A stretch of DNA of 64,000 bases from Chryseobacterium sp. YIM B08800. GTDB taxonomy: Bacteria > Bacteroidota > Bacteroidia > Flavobacteriales > Weeksellaceae. Both the position numbers and the translations under genes were made by a program. The DNA is taken from assembly GCF_026163565.1 (NCBI RefSeq), contig NZ_JAPDKN010000016.1, forward strand, positions 1 to 64,000, written 5' to 3'. Below are positions 7,083 through 15,323 of this stretch, in pieces. Within the stretch, counting starts at the first letter, position 1. Each line of letters opens with the position of its first letter. The notes under the pieces were generated by a model. It searched no databases. It saw only the letters and a program-made list of their open reading frames with translations, and was not told where the DNA came from.

Positions 7083-7160
7083 TCTTCTTCAGGTGCCAGT
7101 TTTTCGTACAACGACTACGATAACTGGAATACGAATTCGAATGTCAGCTCTCGATTTTGT
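7083..7160 (+). repeat. DGR template repeat (TR)
   Basis: 78 bp in the 210-bp gap between target 3 and the RT. Read in the VR frame it has four AAC/AAT-rich positions of the kind that allow many residues after A mutagenesis, and two AGY codons. Similarity may extend to the A at 7080. After TCTCG the TR diverges from all VRs (ATTTTGT against [AC]CTTTGC), marking the IMH-type end. The short reading frame across it is not considered a gene. Confidence 0.92.
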
Positions 7161-7260
7161 GAAAATACTTACATCACAGACCATACCTCTTGGTAAAAAA
7201 CAAAAAAAATTCAAAGTCGTTGGTAACTACAGTGAAAACGACTTTTAATAAGCAAAGGAT

Positions 7261-8232
7261 ATGAAAAGAATTGGAGATTTATATCAGAAAATTATAAGTA
7301 TCGAAAACTTAAATATAGCTGATAGAAAGGCCCAAAAAGGGAAATCTAAACAGTATGGGATTTTAAGACATAATAAAAATCCAGATCATAATATATGGGA
7401 ACTTCATAAGATTTTAATCGATAAAACTTACAAAACTTCTGATTATGATGTTTTTAAAGTTTACGAGCCGAAGGAAAGAGACGTTTTTAGATTGCCATAC
7501 TTTCCAGATAGAATTACACATCATGCGATAATGAACATTTTAGAACCAATTTTCTTGAAGGTTTTTACATCTGATTCGTACAGTTGCATTAAAGGAAAAG
7601 GTATTCATTCAGCATCGTTTGCCGTTCGAAAAGCTTTAAAAAATGTAGAAGAAACAAAATACTGTTTAAAGTTGGATATCCGAAAATTTTACCCGAGTAT
7701 AGATCATGATATTCTAAAATTACTATTGAAAAGAAAATTTAAAGATAAAGATCTTCTTTGGTTGCTTGATGAAATTATTGATTCCGCTCCCGGATTACCG
7801 ATAGGAAACTATTTAAGTCAATATTTTGCAAATTTCTATCTAACCTATTTTGATCATTGGATTAAGGAGGTTCTGCGTGTTAAATTCTATTTCCGTTACG
7901 CTGATGATATTGTTATTCTACACAGTGACAAAAGCAGACTTCATCAGATTTTAAATTTAATCAAACTTTATTTAGAACAGAATTTAAAACTTGAAGTGAA
8001 AGATAATTGGCAGATTTTTCCAGTTGAAAAAAGGGGGATTGATTTTGTTGGATATGTACATTTTCACACTCATGTCTTGCTTAGAAAATCCATAAAAAAA
8101 CGATTTGCTCAGATGCTTAAAAGAAATCCAAAACGAGAATCAATAGCTTCTTATAAAGGTTGGTCTAAGCACTGCAATTCTAAAAACTTAATCAAAAAAT
8201 TATTACCAAATGAACAGCTTCAAAGATTTTAA
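7261..8232 (+). CDS. DGR reverse transcriptase
   Basis: 323 residues. RT domain: basic N-terminal region, KLDIRKFYPSIDHDIL (first catalytic Asp), GLPIGNYLSQYFANFYL at 178-194, YADD at 213-216. The SQ after the [LV]PIG motif, where group II intron and retron RTs usually have SP, is characteristic of DGR enzymes. A thumb-like C-terminus follows and there is no maturase or endonuclease domain. The enzyme copies the TR transcript with errors at adenine. The catalytic residues visible are intact. Confidence 0.93.
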   Translation: MKRIGDLYQKIISIENLNIADRKAQKGKSKQYGILRHNKNPDHNIWELHKILIDKTYKTSDYDVFKVYEPKERDVFRLPYFPDRITHHAIMNILEPIFLKVFTSDSYSCIKGKGIHSASFAVRKALKNVEETKYCLKLDIRKFYPSIDHDILKLLLKRKFKDKDLLWLLDEIIDSAPGLPIGNYLSQYFANFYLTYFDHWIKEVLRVKFYFRYADDIVILHSDKSRLHQILNLIKLYLEQNLKLEVKDNWQIFPVEKRGIDFVGYVHFHTHVLLRKSIKKRFAQMLKRNPKRESIASYKGWSKHCNSKNLIKKLLPNEQLQRF

Positions 8233-8409
8233 TATAAAAGTTTCATCAACCTCGTTTGTTGGCGATAAAGTTAAGATGATGAAAGTTTTGAATTCAGAAA
8301 TTATCGTTCATGATTTCGTTATTAAAGATTCAGAGAGAAAGCCGGGAAAGATAAATTTCCTTTTACAACGACAATCACTCAGGAAGATCAAATGTTTCAA
8401 TTCACTTAA
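8210..8409 (+). pseudogene. Decayed small gene after the DGR RT
   Basis: The frame from ATG 8210 reads MNSFKDFNIKVSSTSFVGDK...LNSEIIVHDFVIKDSE. A different frame at 8350-8409 reads DKFPFTTTITQEDQMFQFT and stops. From memory these are the start and end of one family of about 105 residues found in Bacteroidota phages and near such RTs; here the middle (about 30 codons) is deleted and the frame lost. The first 23 bp overlap the RT gene. Family recall is unverified. Confidence 0.55.
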
Positions 8410-8412
8410 ACC

Positions 8413-11400
8413 ATGAGCTACATCAAAAAAGAATTTATCGACCGCCTGATTTCTGATGCTGATATCGTGCAGGTTTTTTCTGCTTACGAAGAATCGATGA
8501 AGAAAAAAGGCATTACATATCAATGCTTATCGCCTTATGCAACTGAGAAAACGGCTTCGTGTGTGGTTTTCCCTAAAACACAGACTTTTAAGGATTTCTC
8601 AAGCGGAAATTCAGGAAATGTCATTACATATTTGATGCACAAAAAAAGCCTCACCTATGCTCAGGCGGTGGAAGAACTGGCAAAAATTCAGGGCAAAGCA
8701 GTAGAATACGAAAAACCCGAAATCGCCGAAAAGAAAAAAGAGAAACAGGCTGCAGAAAAAGATCTCAGAAAATACCTTGAAGCTTTATCAAAGAAATTTC
8801 AGGAAGTATTGTTTAAGCTTCCGAAAGATCATCCGGCATGGCTGGAAATTGCCAAAAGAAAATATTCCGACGATGAAGTAAAATTCTGGGAGCTCGGTTA
8901 TGCGCCAGGTAATAATTTTATGTACAATCTCTTTTCGCAGTTTGGTTCCGTTGAAGTTGGGAAGAAGTTGGGTTTAATCAACGATAAAAATCAAGATAAA
9001 CTTTGGGATAAATTGATTTATCCTATTTATGATGATCGTGGGAAAATCACGGGATTTGCTTCACGTCAGCTCAACCAAGATCCTAATTTTGCGAAATGGA
9101 TGAATCCTTCGGAAAATGATTTGTATCATAAATCTAACCAACTTTTCGGGCTTCATCTAGCAAAAACAGCGATCATTAAACAAAACAGGGTTTTCGTTAC
9201 CGAAGGCTACAACGATGTTATTGCGTGGCATAAATACGGCTTGGAGAATACCGTTGGAATTTGCGGAACCGCTTTCACAATTAAGCAGATGGAAATATTG
9301 AAAAAGCTGACTACCAAAGTCACGCTTTGTCTTGACGGCGACAAAGCCGGACAGAAGAAAATCGCTGAATATACACAGCATCTACTTCGTTTAGGTTTTG
9401 GCGTAGAAGTCTGCATTCTTCCCGGTTCGCTCGATCCGGACGATTACAGCCGAAAGTTCAGATATTTCCCGCCTGTATATTTTGCGGACGGCAAGACTGA
9501 GAAAATGATATCTCTGGAAGAAACCCTCCAATGTTATACACAGAACGGTTTTGAATGTCTAATGGCTGAAAAAATTCAGGGTGACGAGCTCGACCGGAAT
9601 AATGGCATCAAGCAAATCGTAAAAACAATATCTAATATCAGCGATTCAGGTTTAAAAAATATTTACACTGAAAAACTCGCAAAAGAAGCTAAATTAAAAC
9701 CTGCGATTGTAAAACAGCTTTTTAAGGAGCAGGAAGCGGAAAATGTAAAGTTCATCAATGCCGGAAACGAAAAATATCAGCTTCCGAAAGGGATTACAAT
9801 GACCGTGGAAGAAATTGATGCGATTGTCACAAAATACGAATTGTTGATCGATAATAATCAGATTTACATGGTCGATGATATGTCAGAGCCGATTCATTTC
9901 CGTTCAGTTTCAAACTTCAGCATTCAGATTCTGCAGCACATGAACGATGATAAATTCCCAAAGAAGCTACTCAGCATCTGTAATTTTAAAGGAGATGAAA
10001 GAATCTTCGATGTTCCTGCAAATACTTTAAATGCACCACAACGTTTTAAAGACGCACTTTCGGACCAGGGAAATTATCGTTTCGAAGGAAATCAGAAAGA
10101 CCTGGATAAATTGGCGGCTTATCTTTTTGATCAGATGGGAGTCGGTCGTAAAGTTGACGTACTCGGTTGGAATCCTGAAGGTTTTTTTTGTTGGAATAAT
10201 TCAGCGACGATTCCGGGTAAACAATCTATTCCTATAACGAAAGACGGAATTTTCCATTATGACGGACATACGTATTACGTTCCTTCAGCGAATGAAATCT
10301 ATCGCAATAATCCATATCGATTTGCCAAACAGAAGAAACTGATGCTGAAATCAGCGAGCTTTCCAATAGAAGACTATCTTTCTCAGGTCTACAAAGTTCA
10401 CCGTGAATTTGCCATACCTGGAATTTTATTTGCGTTTGCAACGGCGCATCAAGATCTGATTTTTGAAATTGCCAAAGGCTTTCCTGAATTCTTTCTCTAT
10501 GGTCCTGCTTCTTCAGGGAAAGACCAGTTGTTTTCTTGCATCAAAAGGATGTTTGGTTTAACGGAAACAGATTCTATTTCCCTGCAGAATGCGCAATCTA
10601 CCGGAAAGGGAAAGATTAGGGTTTTTGCGGAAACATCCAACATGGTCGTGCATCTCTCCGAGTTTACCAATAGCATTAAAGACGATACGGGAATGCTGAA
10701 GGGATTGTGGGAAAAAACAGGTTACACCATGGGAACGATTGATTCTAAAGTTTCTACTGACACCGTGCCGATTTTGTCTTCAGCCCTGGTTACCGGTAAC
10801 GAATATCCAACGGACACGGCTTTGCTTTCCCGATTGGTTTTCGGGGAAATGACGAGAAATACGTTTAATGAAGAAGAAAAGGAAGATTATAAAAAACTGG
10901 CAAAAATGCTGACGGAACCGGTAACGAGTTTTATGGACAAAGTAGTTTGGGAAAGGCAGGCGTTTGAAGATAATTTCAGGGATAAATTCAATCTGTGGAA
11001 AAAAACACTGTCGGCGAGAAAACCGTTTGAAGGAGCGATCGACCGTATCATCACCAATTACGCAATTCTCGGCGCAACCTACGACGTTCTGCGTGAAGTG
11101 AATGCTTTTGTCTTCCCGTTCAGCATGGATGAAATGCTGAAGACCTTTGATGCGTTCGTGACTAATCTCAGAAGCAAGATTTCCAGCGCAAGTATTTTCA
11201 TCAAATTCTGGGATCTGTTCCTGCTCGGTCTTCGTGGCAATTCTACATCGCATCTGCGGGAAGGAAGAGATTTCCGCATCGAAGGCAATATCTTGAGCAT
11301 CCAGTTCACCAATGTCTATCTGAATATACAGAAAGAATGGTTCCCGAGATTCTCAGAGAGCTGCCCAGGTAAAAAGACGTTTGAGGACGAAATCAAAAAG

Positions 11401-11679
11401 GAAAGCTACTTCATCGAGCCAGGAAAAATGAAGATGGTGAAAGACGATATTGTCGACGGTAAGCTGGTTGAGAAATCGACATCCTGTTCTGTCTATAAAC
11501 TAGATCTGAGCAAAATGCCGGAAGATACAAGAGAAAATATTGAGTCGACTGTGTATTGGCAGAGACAAAGCAGAGATTCTAACGGCAACTTATTTCCCGA
11601 ATCCCCTGCAACCCCAGAGGATTCCCATTGGGAAGGAAATAATATAGCGAAAAATGGAGAGCTTAGTTTCAAGTTTTAA
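8413..11679 (+). CDS. Phage primase-helicase
   Basis: 1088 residues. The N-terminus resembles a DnaG/CHC2 zinc domain but keeps only scattered Cys, so zinc binding is doubtful. A TOPRIM domain follows (EGYND near residue 264, LDGDKAG near 308). The C-terminal half has a P-loop GPASSGKDQ at about 697-705 and downstream AAA-type segments, as in phage primase-helicases of the DUF927-like kind. It would make primers and unwind DNA at the phage fork. It starts 4 bp after the decayed gene, and an iteron cluster follows it. Confidence 0.87.
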   Translation: MSYIKKEFIDRLISDADIVQVFSAYEESMKKKGITYQCLSPYATEKTASCVVFPKTQTFKDFSSGNSGNVITYLMHKKSLTYAQAVEELAKIQGKAVEYEKPEIAEKKKEKQAAEKDLRKYLEALSKKFQEVLFKLPKDHPAWLEIAKRKYSDDEVKFWELGYAPGNNFMYNLFSQFGSVEVGKKLGLINDKNQDKLWDKLIYPIYDDRGKITGFASRQLNQDPNFAKWMNPSENDLYHKSNQLFGLHLAKTAIIKQNRVFVTEGYNDVIAWHKYGLENTVGICGTAFTIKQMEILKKLTTKVTLCLDGDKAGQKKIAEYTQHLLRLGFGVEVCILPGSLDPDDYSRKFRYFPPVYFADGKTEKMISLEETLQCYTQNGFECLMAEKIQGDELDRNNGIKQIVKTISNISDSGLKNIYTEKLAKEAKLKPAIVKQLFKEQEAENVKFINAGNEKYQLPKGITMTVEEIDAIVTKYELLIDNNQIYMVDDMSEPIHFRSVSNFSIQILQHMNDDKFPKKLLSICNFKGDERIFDVPANTLNAPQRFKDALSDQGNYRFEGNQKDLDKLAAYLFDQMGVGRKVDVLGWNPEGFFCWNNSATIPGKQSIPITKDGIFHYDGHTYYVPSANEIYRNNPYRFAKQKKLMLKSASFPIEDYLSQVYKVHREFAIPGILFAFATAHQDLIFEIAKGFPEFFLYGPASSGKDQLFSCIKRMFGLTETDSISLQNAQSTGKGKIRVFAETSNMVVHLSEFTNSIKDDTGMLKGLWEKTGYTMGTIDSKVSTDTVPILSSALVTGNEYPTDTALLSRLVFGEMTRNTFNEEEKEDYKKLAKMLTEPVTSFMDKVVWERQAFEDNFRDKFNLWKKTLSARKPFEGAIDRIITNYAILGATYDVLREVNAFVFPFSMDEMLKTFDAFVTNLRSKISSASIFIKFWDLFLLGLRGNSTSHLREGRDFRIEGNILSIQFTNVYLNIQKEWFPRFSESCPGKKTFEDEIKKESYFIEPGKMKMVKDDIVDGKLVEKSTSCSVYKLDLSKMPEDTRENIESTVYWQRQSRDSNGNLFPESPATPEDSHWEGNNIAKNGELSFKF

Positions 11680-11983
11680 CCTCTTTTTTTTAAAAAAAAT
11701 AAAATAAAATCCAATAAAGGCACTTTTTCAGATTCAACCGATTCAACTTTTCAAATAGTAATGATTATCAGAGTTTTAAAGTAAAAACAAGCTTAAAAAA
11801 GTTGAAAATAAAGTTGAAAGTGGTTGAAAGTGGTTGAAAATAGGTTTTGCATTTTCAACCATTTTCAACCGATAAAAAACCTAAATAACTGATAATCAAT
11901 TTGGTTGAACGGTTGAAAGTTGAAAGAGCGATTTTAGTGTATCAGAACAAAAAATAAAAAAATTAATATTAAAAATGTAGAAA
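11680..11983. other. Iteron cluster, probable phage replication origin
   Basis: About 304 bp without a gene. It holds eleven copies of GTTGAA or its complement TTCAAC between 11731 and 11931, in direct and inverted arrangement; the strongest core is GGTTGAAAGT in tandem. GGTTGAAAAT and ATTTTCAACC form a 10-bp inverted repeat. Such iterons next to a primase-helicase gene are typical of phage and plasmid origins. Confidence 0.65.
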
Positions 11984-12604
11984 ATGAAAGCACTTATAGC
12001 ATGTGAATATTCCGGAATAGTTAGGGAAGCTTTCAAAAAGAAATGATGGGATGCAATTTCTTGTGACCTTTTACCTACAGAAATTCCAGGAAAACATTAT
12101 CAAGGCGATGTATTTGATATAGTTAATAATGGATTTGATATCATGATAGCATTTCCTCCTTGTACTTTTTTAACAGTAACAGCAAATCGTTCTTTTTTAA
12201 ATAATCCGGAAAGATGGGAAAAACGATTGGAAGCTGTAAAATTTGTTTATAATTTAATGAATATTAATATTGATTTCATAGCTATTGAGAATCCAAAGGG
12301 AGTTTTATCAACACATATTAGAACTCCAGATCAATATATTCAGCCTTATGAATTTGGTCATCACGATTCAAAAACTACAGGTCTTTGGTTAAAAAATCTG
12401 CTTCTTTTAGAACCTACAAAAATAGTAGAACCTAAATGGGTTTATCCAAAGTCAGGTTCTGGTAAGAGAATGTCAATAACTCATGCAAATAATCCAAGTA
12501 CTAACAATCCCAAAAACGCACTAATGAGAAGTAAAACCTATAATGGAATTGCTGATGCTATGGCTGAACAATGGACGGAATATTATCTAAATAAAAATAA
12601 ATAA
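11984..12604 (+). pseudogene. DNA cytosine methylase-like gene with in-frame stop
   Basis: ATG 11984 opens MKALIACEYSGIVREAFKKK, then TGA at 12044-12046, then the frame continues without interruption to 12604 (WDAISCDLLP, IAFPPCTFL, AMAEQW). The family normally reads AF..(R/K)GHDAWSCDL, so the stop replaces a Gly codon (GGA to TGA). PPC resembles the catalytic loop of C5-cytosine methylases. Either a nonsense mutation, a sequencing error, or readthrough. A restart at ATG 12143 would lack the SAM-binding N-terminus. Confidence 0.8.
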
Positions 12605-12608
12605 CAAA

Positions 12609-12998
12609 ATGTTCCCAAAACACAACACCCTCCGTCCCGACAATACGCACCCGCTGTTTGAAGAAATGAGCTGTAAAAAGATTGGTTTTTCGCCTTTCGT
12701 ATTCTGTGAGTTCTTTCAGGGGATGGAGGTGCTGCAGGTAAAAGGAGAGGAAACCAATGAGTATGTTTTCGGCATCTATGCTGGTGGTCGTTTGGTCGGG
12801 ACCGTCTATTTCGGAGATTTGTACACTGAAGACCAGCTCCTGAAGATCAAACAGAATTTTTTCCCTCCAACATGGGATGAAATACAGATTTATGTAAATA
12901 ATATCAGCGGAGTGTGGTATTATAAAATGCACCCAAGCCAGTATGCTTTTGTTTTAGAAAACCCTAATATTTTAAAAAAAATTACTGAAAAAAAATGA
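12609..12998 (+). CDS. Hypothetical phage protein
   Basis: 129 residues, beta-rich, aromatic, no signal peptide. It lies 4 bp after the methylase reading frame and overlaps the next gene by 4 bp (ATGA), suggesting coupled translation. No family recognised. Confidence 0.7.
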   Translation: MFPKHNTLRPDNTHPLFEEMSCKKIGFSPFVFCEFFQGMEVLQVKGEETNEYVFGIYAGGRLVGTVYFGDLYTEDQLLKIKQNFFPPTWDEIQIYVNNISGVWYYKMHPSQYAFVLENPNILKKITEKK

Positions 12999-13462
12999 AA
13001 ATAACAATCCACCTTCCAGTAACACCCTACATCAAAAAATTTCTCACCGTTCGTTTGGGAAAAGAATATCATCTGAGTCTTGACGATTGGTTCGGTAGCA
13101 TAATCATAAATATGCTGGAGAATAAAACGAACAAAAACTACAGCATCAGCGAAAGCAAAAAGGAAAAGAAAACCGAACATTTTTGTTTCACGGCTTCTCT
13201 TTCACTTTCTTCCAAAAGTGGTTTCTTCATTGAAGAAAGGCACGAACATCTTATTAATAAGATTATGGATTCGCTGTTCAGGGAAGATCTGTACATCAAT
13301 GCGATCATCAATAAGCGTGAATACGATATTGATTACAACACGAGCATCAATAATATTCTGGATGCCTACGACATCACTGAAGAAGATTTAAGTGTCGATG
13401 CTTTGAAGCGTGACTTGAACCGGAAGCGTGAAAAATTTGAGAGTATGCTATTTCTTTCTTAA
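12995..13462 (+). CDS. Hypothetical phage protein
   Basis: 155 residues, mixed alpha/beta, Lys- and Asn-rich. The start overlaps the previous stop. It is the last gene before the head operon. No family recognised. Confidence 0.7.
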   Translation: MKITIHLPVTPYIKKFLTVRLGKEYHLSLDDWFGSIIINMLENKTNKNYSISESKKEKKTEHFCFTASLSLSSKSGFFIEERHEHLINKIMDSLFREDLYINAIINKREYDIDYNTSINNILDAYDITEEDLSVDALKRDLNRKREKFESMLFLS

Positions 13463-13501
13463 AGACGACAAATAAAACTTTTTCAAAATTATTACCGAAA
13501 A

Positions 13502-14002
13502 ATGCAAAACTTTACAAACATACCCGAAAACTTCATACGCGAACTGCGGGGAATTTTGGTTTTCGACAAATCAAAAGTAAGCTATCTTAATCAGTTGGCC
13601 GGCAAATTTCCCAATCCGGAAGATGCGCTGTATAAATATTGCGTGCTTCCGGGTGATGCATCCCGAAGTATTCCGACCGAATTCATTGCGGGAAATCCTT
13701 ATTACTCGCCTGATATCTCCATGAGTTTAGTTGATCTTACCGTTGCCAACCGTGAACAATGGTATGAAGAACTGAACCGATTCAATCATTTTGCGGTAAT
13801 TCTCGTTTCCAATACCGAAATGATGATGCTTGGAAATGACCGATTTCCGTTAAGTATTACCGTTTCAGATTCGATCAGTGACGATGGTTCCGGAAGCGAT
13901 TCTTTTACGCTGAGAGTTTTCGGTGAAACGATCATCGCACCGGTAGTTTATAAAATAGTTCCCAAATTTAAAGTCCTTTTCTTCATTCCACCAATCTTAT
14001 AG
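13502..14002 (+). CDS. Putative head-region structural protein
   Basis: 166 residues, beta-rich middle and C-terminus without a signal. It directly precedes the capsid protease, scaffold and major capsid genes, so a virion or assembly role is likely. No family recognised and no late promoter of the TGTCC type is seen upstream. Confidence 0.6.
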   Translation: MQNFTNIPENFIRELRGILVFDKSKVSYLNQLAGKFPNPEDALYKYCVLPGDASRSIPTEFIAGNPYYSPDISMSLVDLTVANREQWYEELNRFNHFAVILVSNTEMMMLGNDRFPLSITVSDSISDDGSGSDSFTLRVFGETIIAPVVYKIVPKFKVLFFIPPIL

Positions 14003-14024
14003 TTTTGTCCGTGAAATCAATACG

Positions 14025-14843
14025 ATGCACGGAATTAACCAATATTTTAACCAGCCCATGATGATAGAACAGAATTATTTAATTTCTGTTCTATCGGCGT
14101 TGTTGCCAGGTTATAAAAACAACACTTTTTCTTCGCAGGAAAAAATTGACGAGAAATTCAAGGCTAAACTCAGCAATCAAATGTCAACTTTTTCGGAGCA
14201 GAGTATTTCAAAGTTTCCGGTAATGATTGATATTATTGGACCGATCATTAAATACAGCGATTGGTGGTATACTGGAACACAGACCATTCTACAAATTCTC
14301 AAATCTTTGGAAATGGACGAAAGGGTTTCCGGAGTTTTGCTGAATATCGATTCCGGTGGCGGTATGGGTGACGGAACCCGCGAACTTGCCGATTTTATTT
14401 TCAATATGGAAACTCCGACCATCGGTTATTCGAACGGTTTGGTTTGTTCGGCTGCAGAATACATTTATGCAGCTTGTGATTTAAAAACTTTGAATCCGCA
14501 TGCAAGTTGGATAGGTTCAGTTGGAACCTACATTCCTTTCGCTAATTATGACGGGATTTACGAAAAATTGGGAGCTGTCTTTCAGGATATCTATGCTCCG
14601 GATTCTTCTCTTAAAAATCTTGCGTGGCGAGAAATGATCGATAATAATAATGATGCGCTGTTTGAACAGATGGCTAAGTCTTTTAACGACGAATTTTTGT
14701 ACGATATCAAAAGATTTTACGGAGACAATTTAAAAGATGACGGCAAAGTGTTCAAAGGCGACTTATACAGACCTTCTGAAGCTTTGGCGATTGGTCTTGT
14801 CGATGAACTCTGCAGTATTGAAGAAGCAATAAATAAATTTTAA
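14025..14843 (+). CDS. Capsid maturation protease, S49/SppA-like
   Basis: 272 residues. The ClpP/SppA fold pattern is clear: LNIDSGGGMGDGTRELADFI for the oxyanion region, then NGLVCSAAEYIYAACD with the likely nucleophile Ser, then the WIGSVGTY block. It is longer than a bare ClpP domain but in the range of phage S49 prohead proteases. With the following scaffold and capsid genes it forms the head assembly unit; it would cleave scaffold and capsid N-termini. Confidence 0.85.
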   Translation: MHGINQYFNQPMMIEQNYLISVLSALLPGYKNNTFSSQEKIDEKFKAKLSNQMSTFSEQSISKFPVMIDIIGPIIKYSDWWYTGTQTILQILKSLEMDERVSGVLLNIDSGGGMGDGTRELADFIFNMETPTIGYSNGLVCSAAEYIYAACDLKTLNPHASWIGSVGTYIPFANYDGIYEKLGAVFQDIYAPDSSLKNLAWREMIDNNNDALFEQMAKSFNDEFLYDIKRFYGDNLKDDGKVFKGDLYRPSEALAIGLVDELCSIEEAINKF

Positions 14844-14846
14844 ATA

Positions 14847-15323
14847 ATGAAATATCCCAAATTATCTGCCTTTTTTGGCCTTGCGGTGTTAAACATTCAG
14901 TCCGGTTTTTTCGGTCAGAAAGCACATGCGAGATTAGATGAAGAGCAGCTTCAGAAACTGGAAGATCACATGGCTCAGGAAAGCGGTGAGAATCTTCAGA
15001 CGCAGCTTACTGCATTGCAGGAAAAGTATGATGCTTTAGTCACCAGCAATACCAATTTGCAAACCGAGAAAGAAGGTTTACAAAACGCCGTTACTGCTGC
15101 TATTGAACTGAACGGCTTAACAACCGAAGTGACCGCCGATACTACACCTTCACAGGCTGTGGAACTGCTTGGTACAAAATGTAAGGAATACGGAGCGTCT
15201 AATAACAGACATTCGTTTACTAAAAACGACGGCAAGGAAAAAGAGGAAAAAGAAGATCCTTCTGCATCGTACGAACACAATCAAGTGATGACCGACAAAT
15301 CAAAATTCAAAACAATTTTATAA
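14847..15323 (+). CDS. Scaffold-like protein
   Basis: 158 residues. A coiled-coil segment (roughly 30-85) is followed by an acidic/basic low-complexity tail. Position between protease and major capsid gene, and composition, match phage scaffold proteins, which shape the prohead and are then removed. The gap to the protease gene is 3 bp and the capsid start follows its stop at once. Confidence 0.7.
   Translation: MKYPKLSAFFGLAVLNIQSGFFGQKAHARLDEEQLQKLEDHMAQESGENLQTQLTALQEKYDALVTSNTNLQTEKEGLQNAVTAAIELNGLTTEVTADTTPSQAVELLGTKCKEYGASNNRHSFTKNDGKEKEEKEDPSASYEHNQVMTDKSKFKTIL

Larger units (their letters stand above)
5707..8232 (+). other. Diversity-generating retroelement with three targets
   Basis: The locus has, in order, three target genes each with a variable repeat (VR), one 78-bp template repeat (TR) in the 7051-7260 intergenic space, and a reverse transcriptase, all on the plus strand. 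VRs differ from the TR almost only at template adenines, the signature of mutagenic retrohoming: the TR RNA is copied with errors at A and the cDNA replaces a VR. No accessory Avd gene is seen between target and RT; a decayed small gene follows the RT. Confidence 0.95.

Noticed and set aside
7060..7248. 62-residue frame across the template repeat
   Set aside because: It begins with TTG and runs in a frame different from the VR frame; the TR and its flank act as RNA template.
11079..11312. Minus-strand frames within the primase gene
   Set aside because: Shadow frames of a long, well-supported coding region.
12044..12046. Stop-codon recoding as genetic code change
   Set aside because: TGA ends other genes in the window normally, so a local nonsense mutation or sequencing error is more likely.
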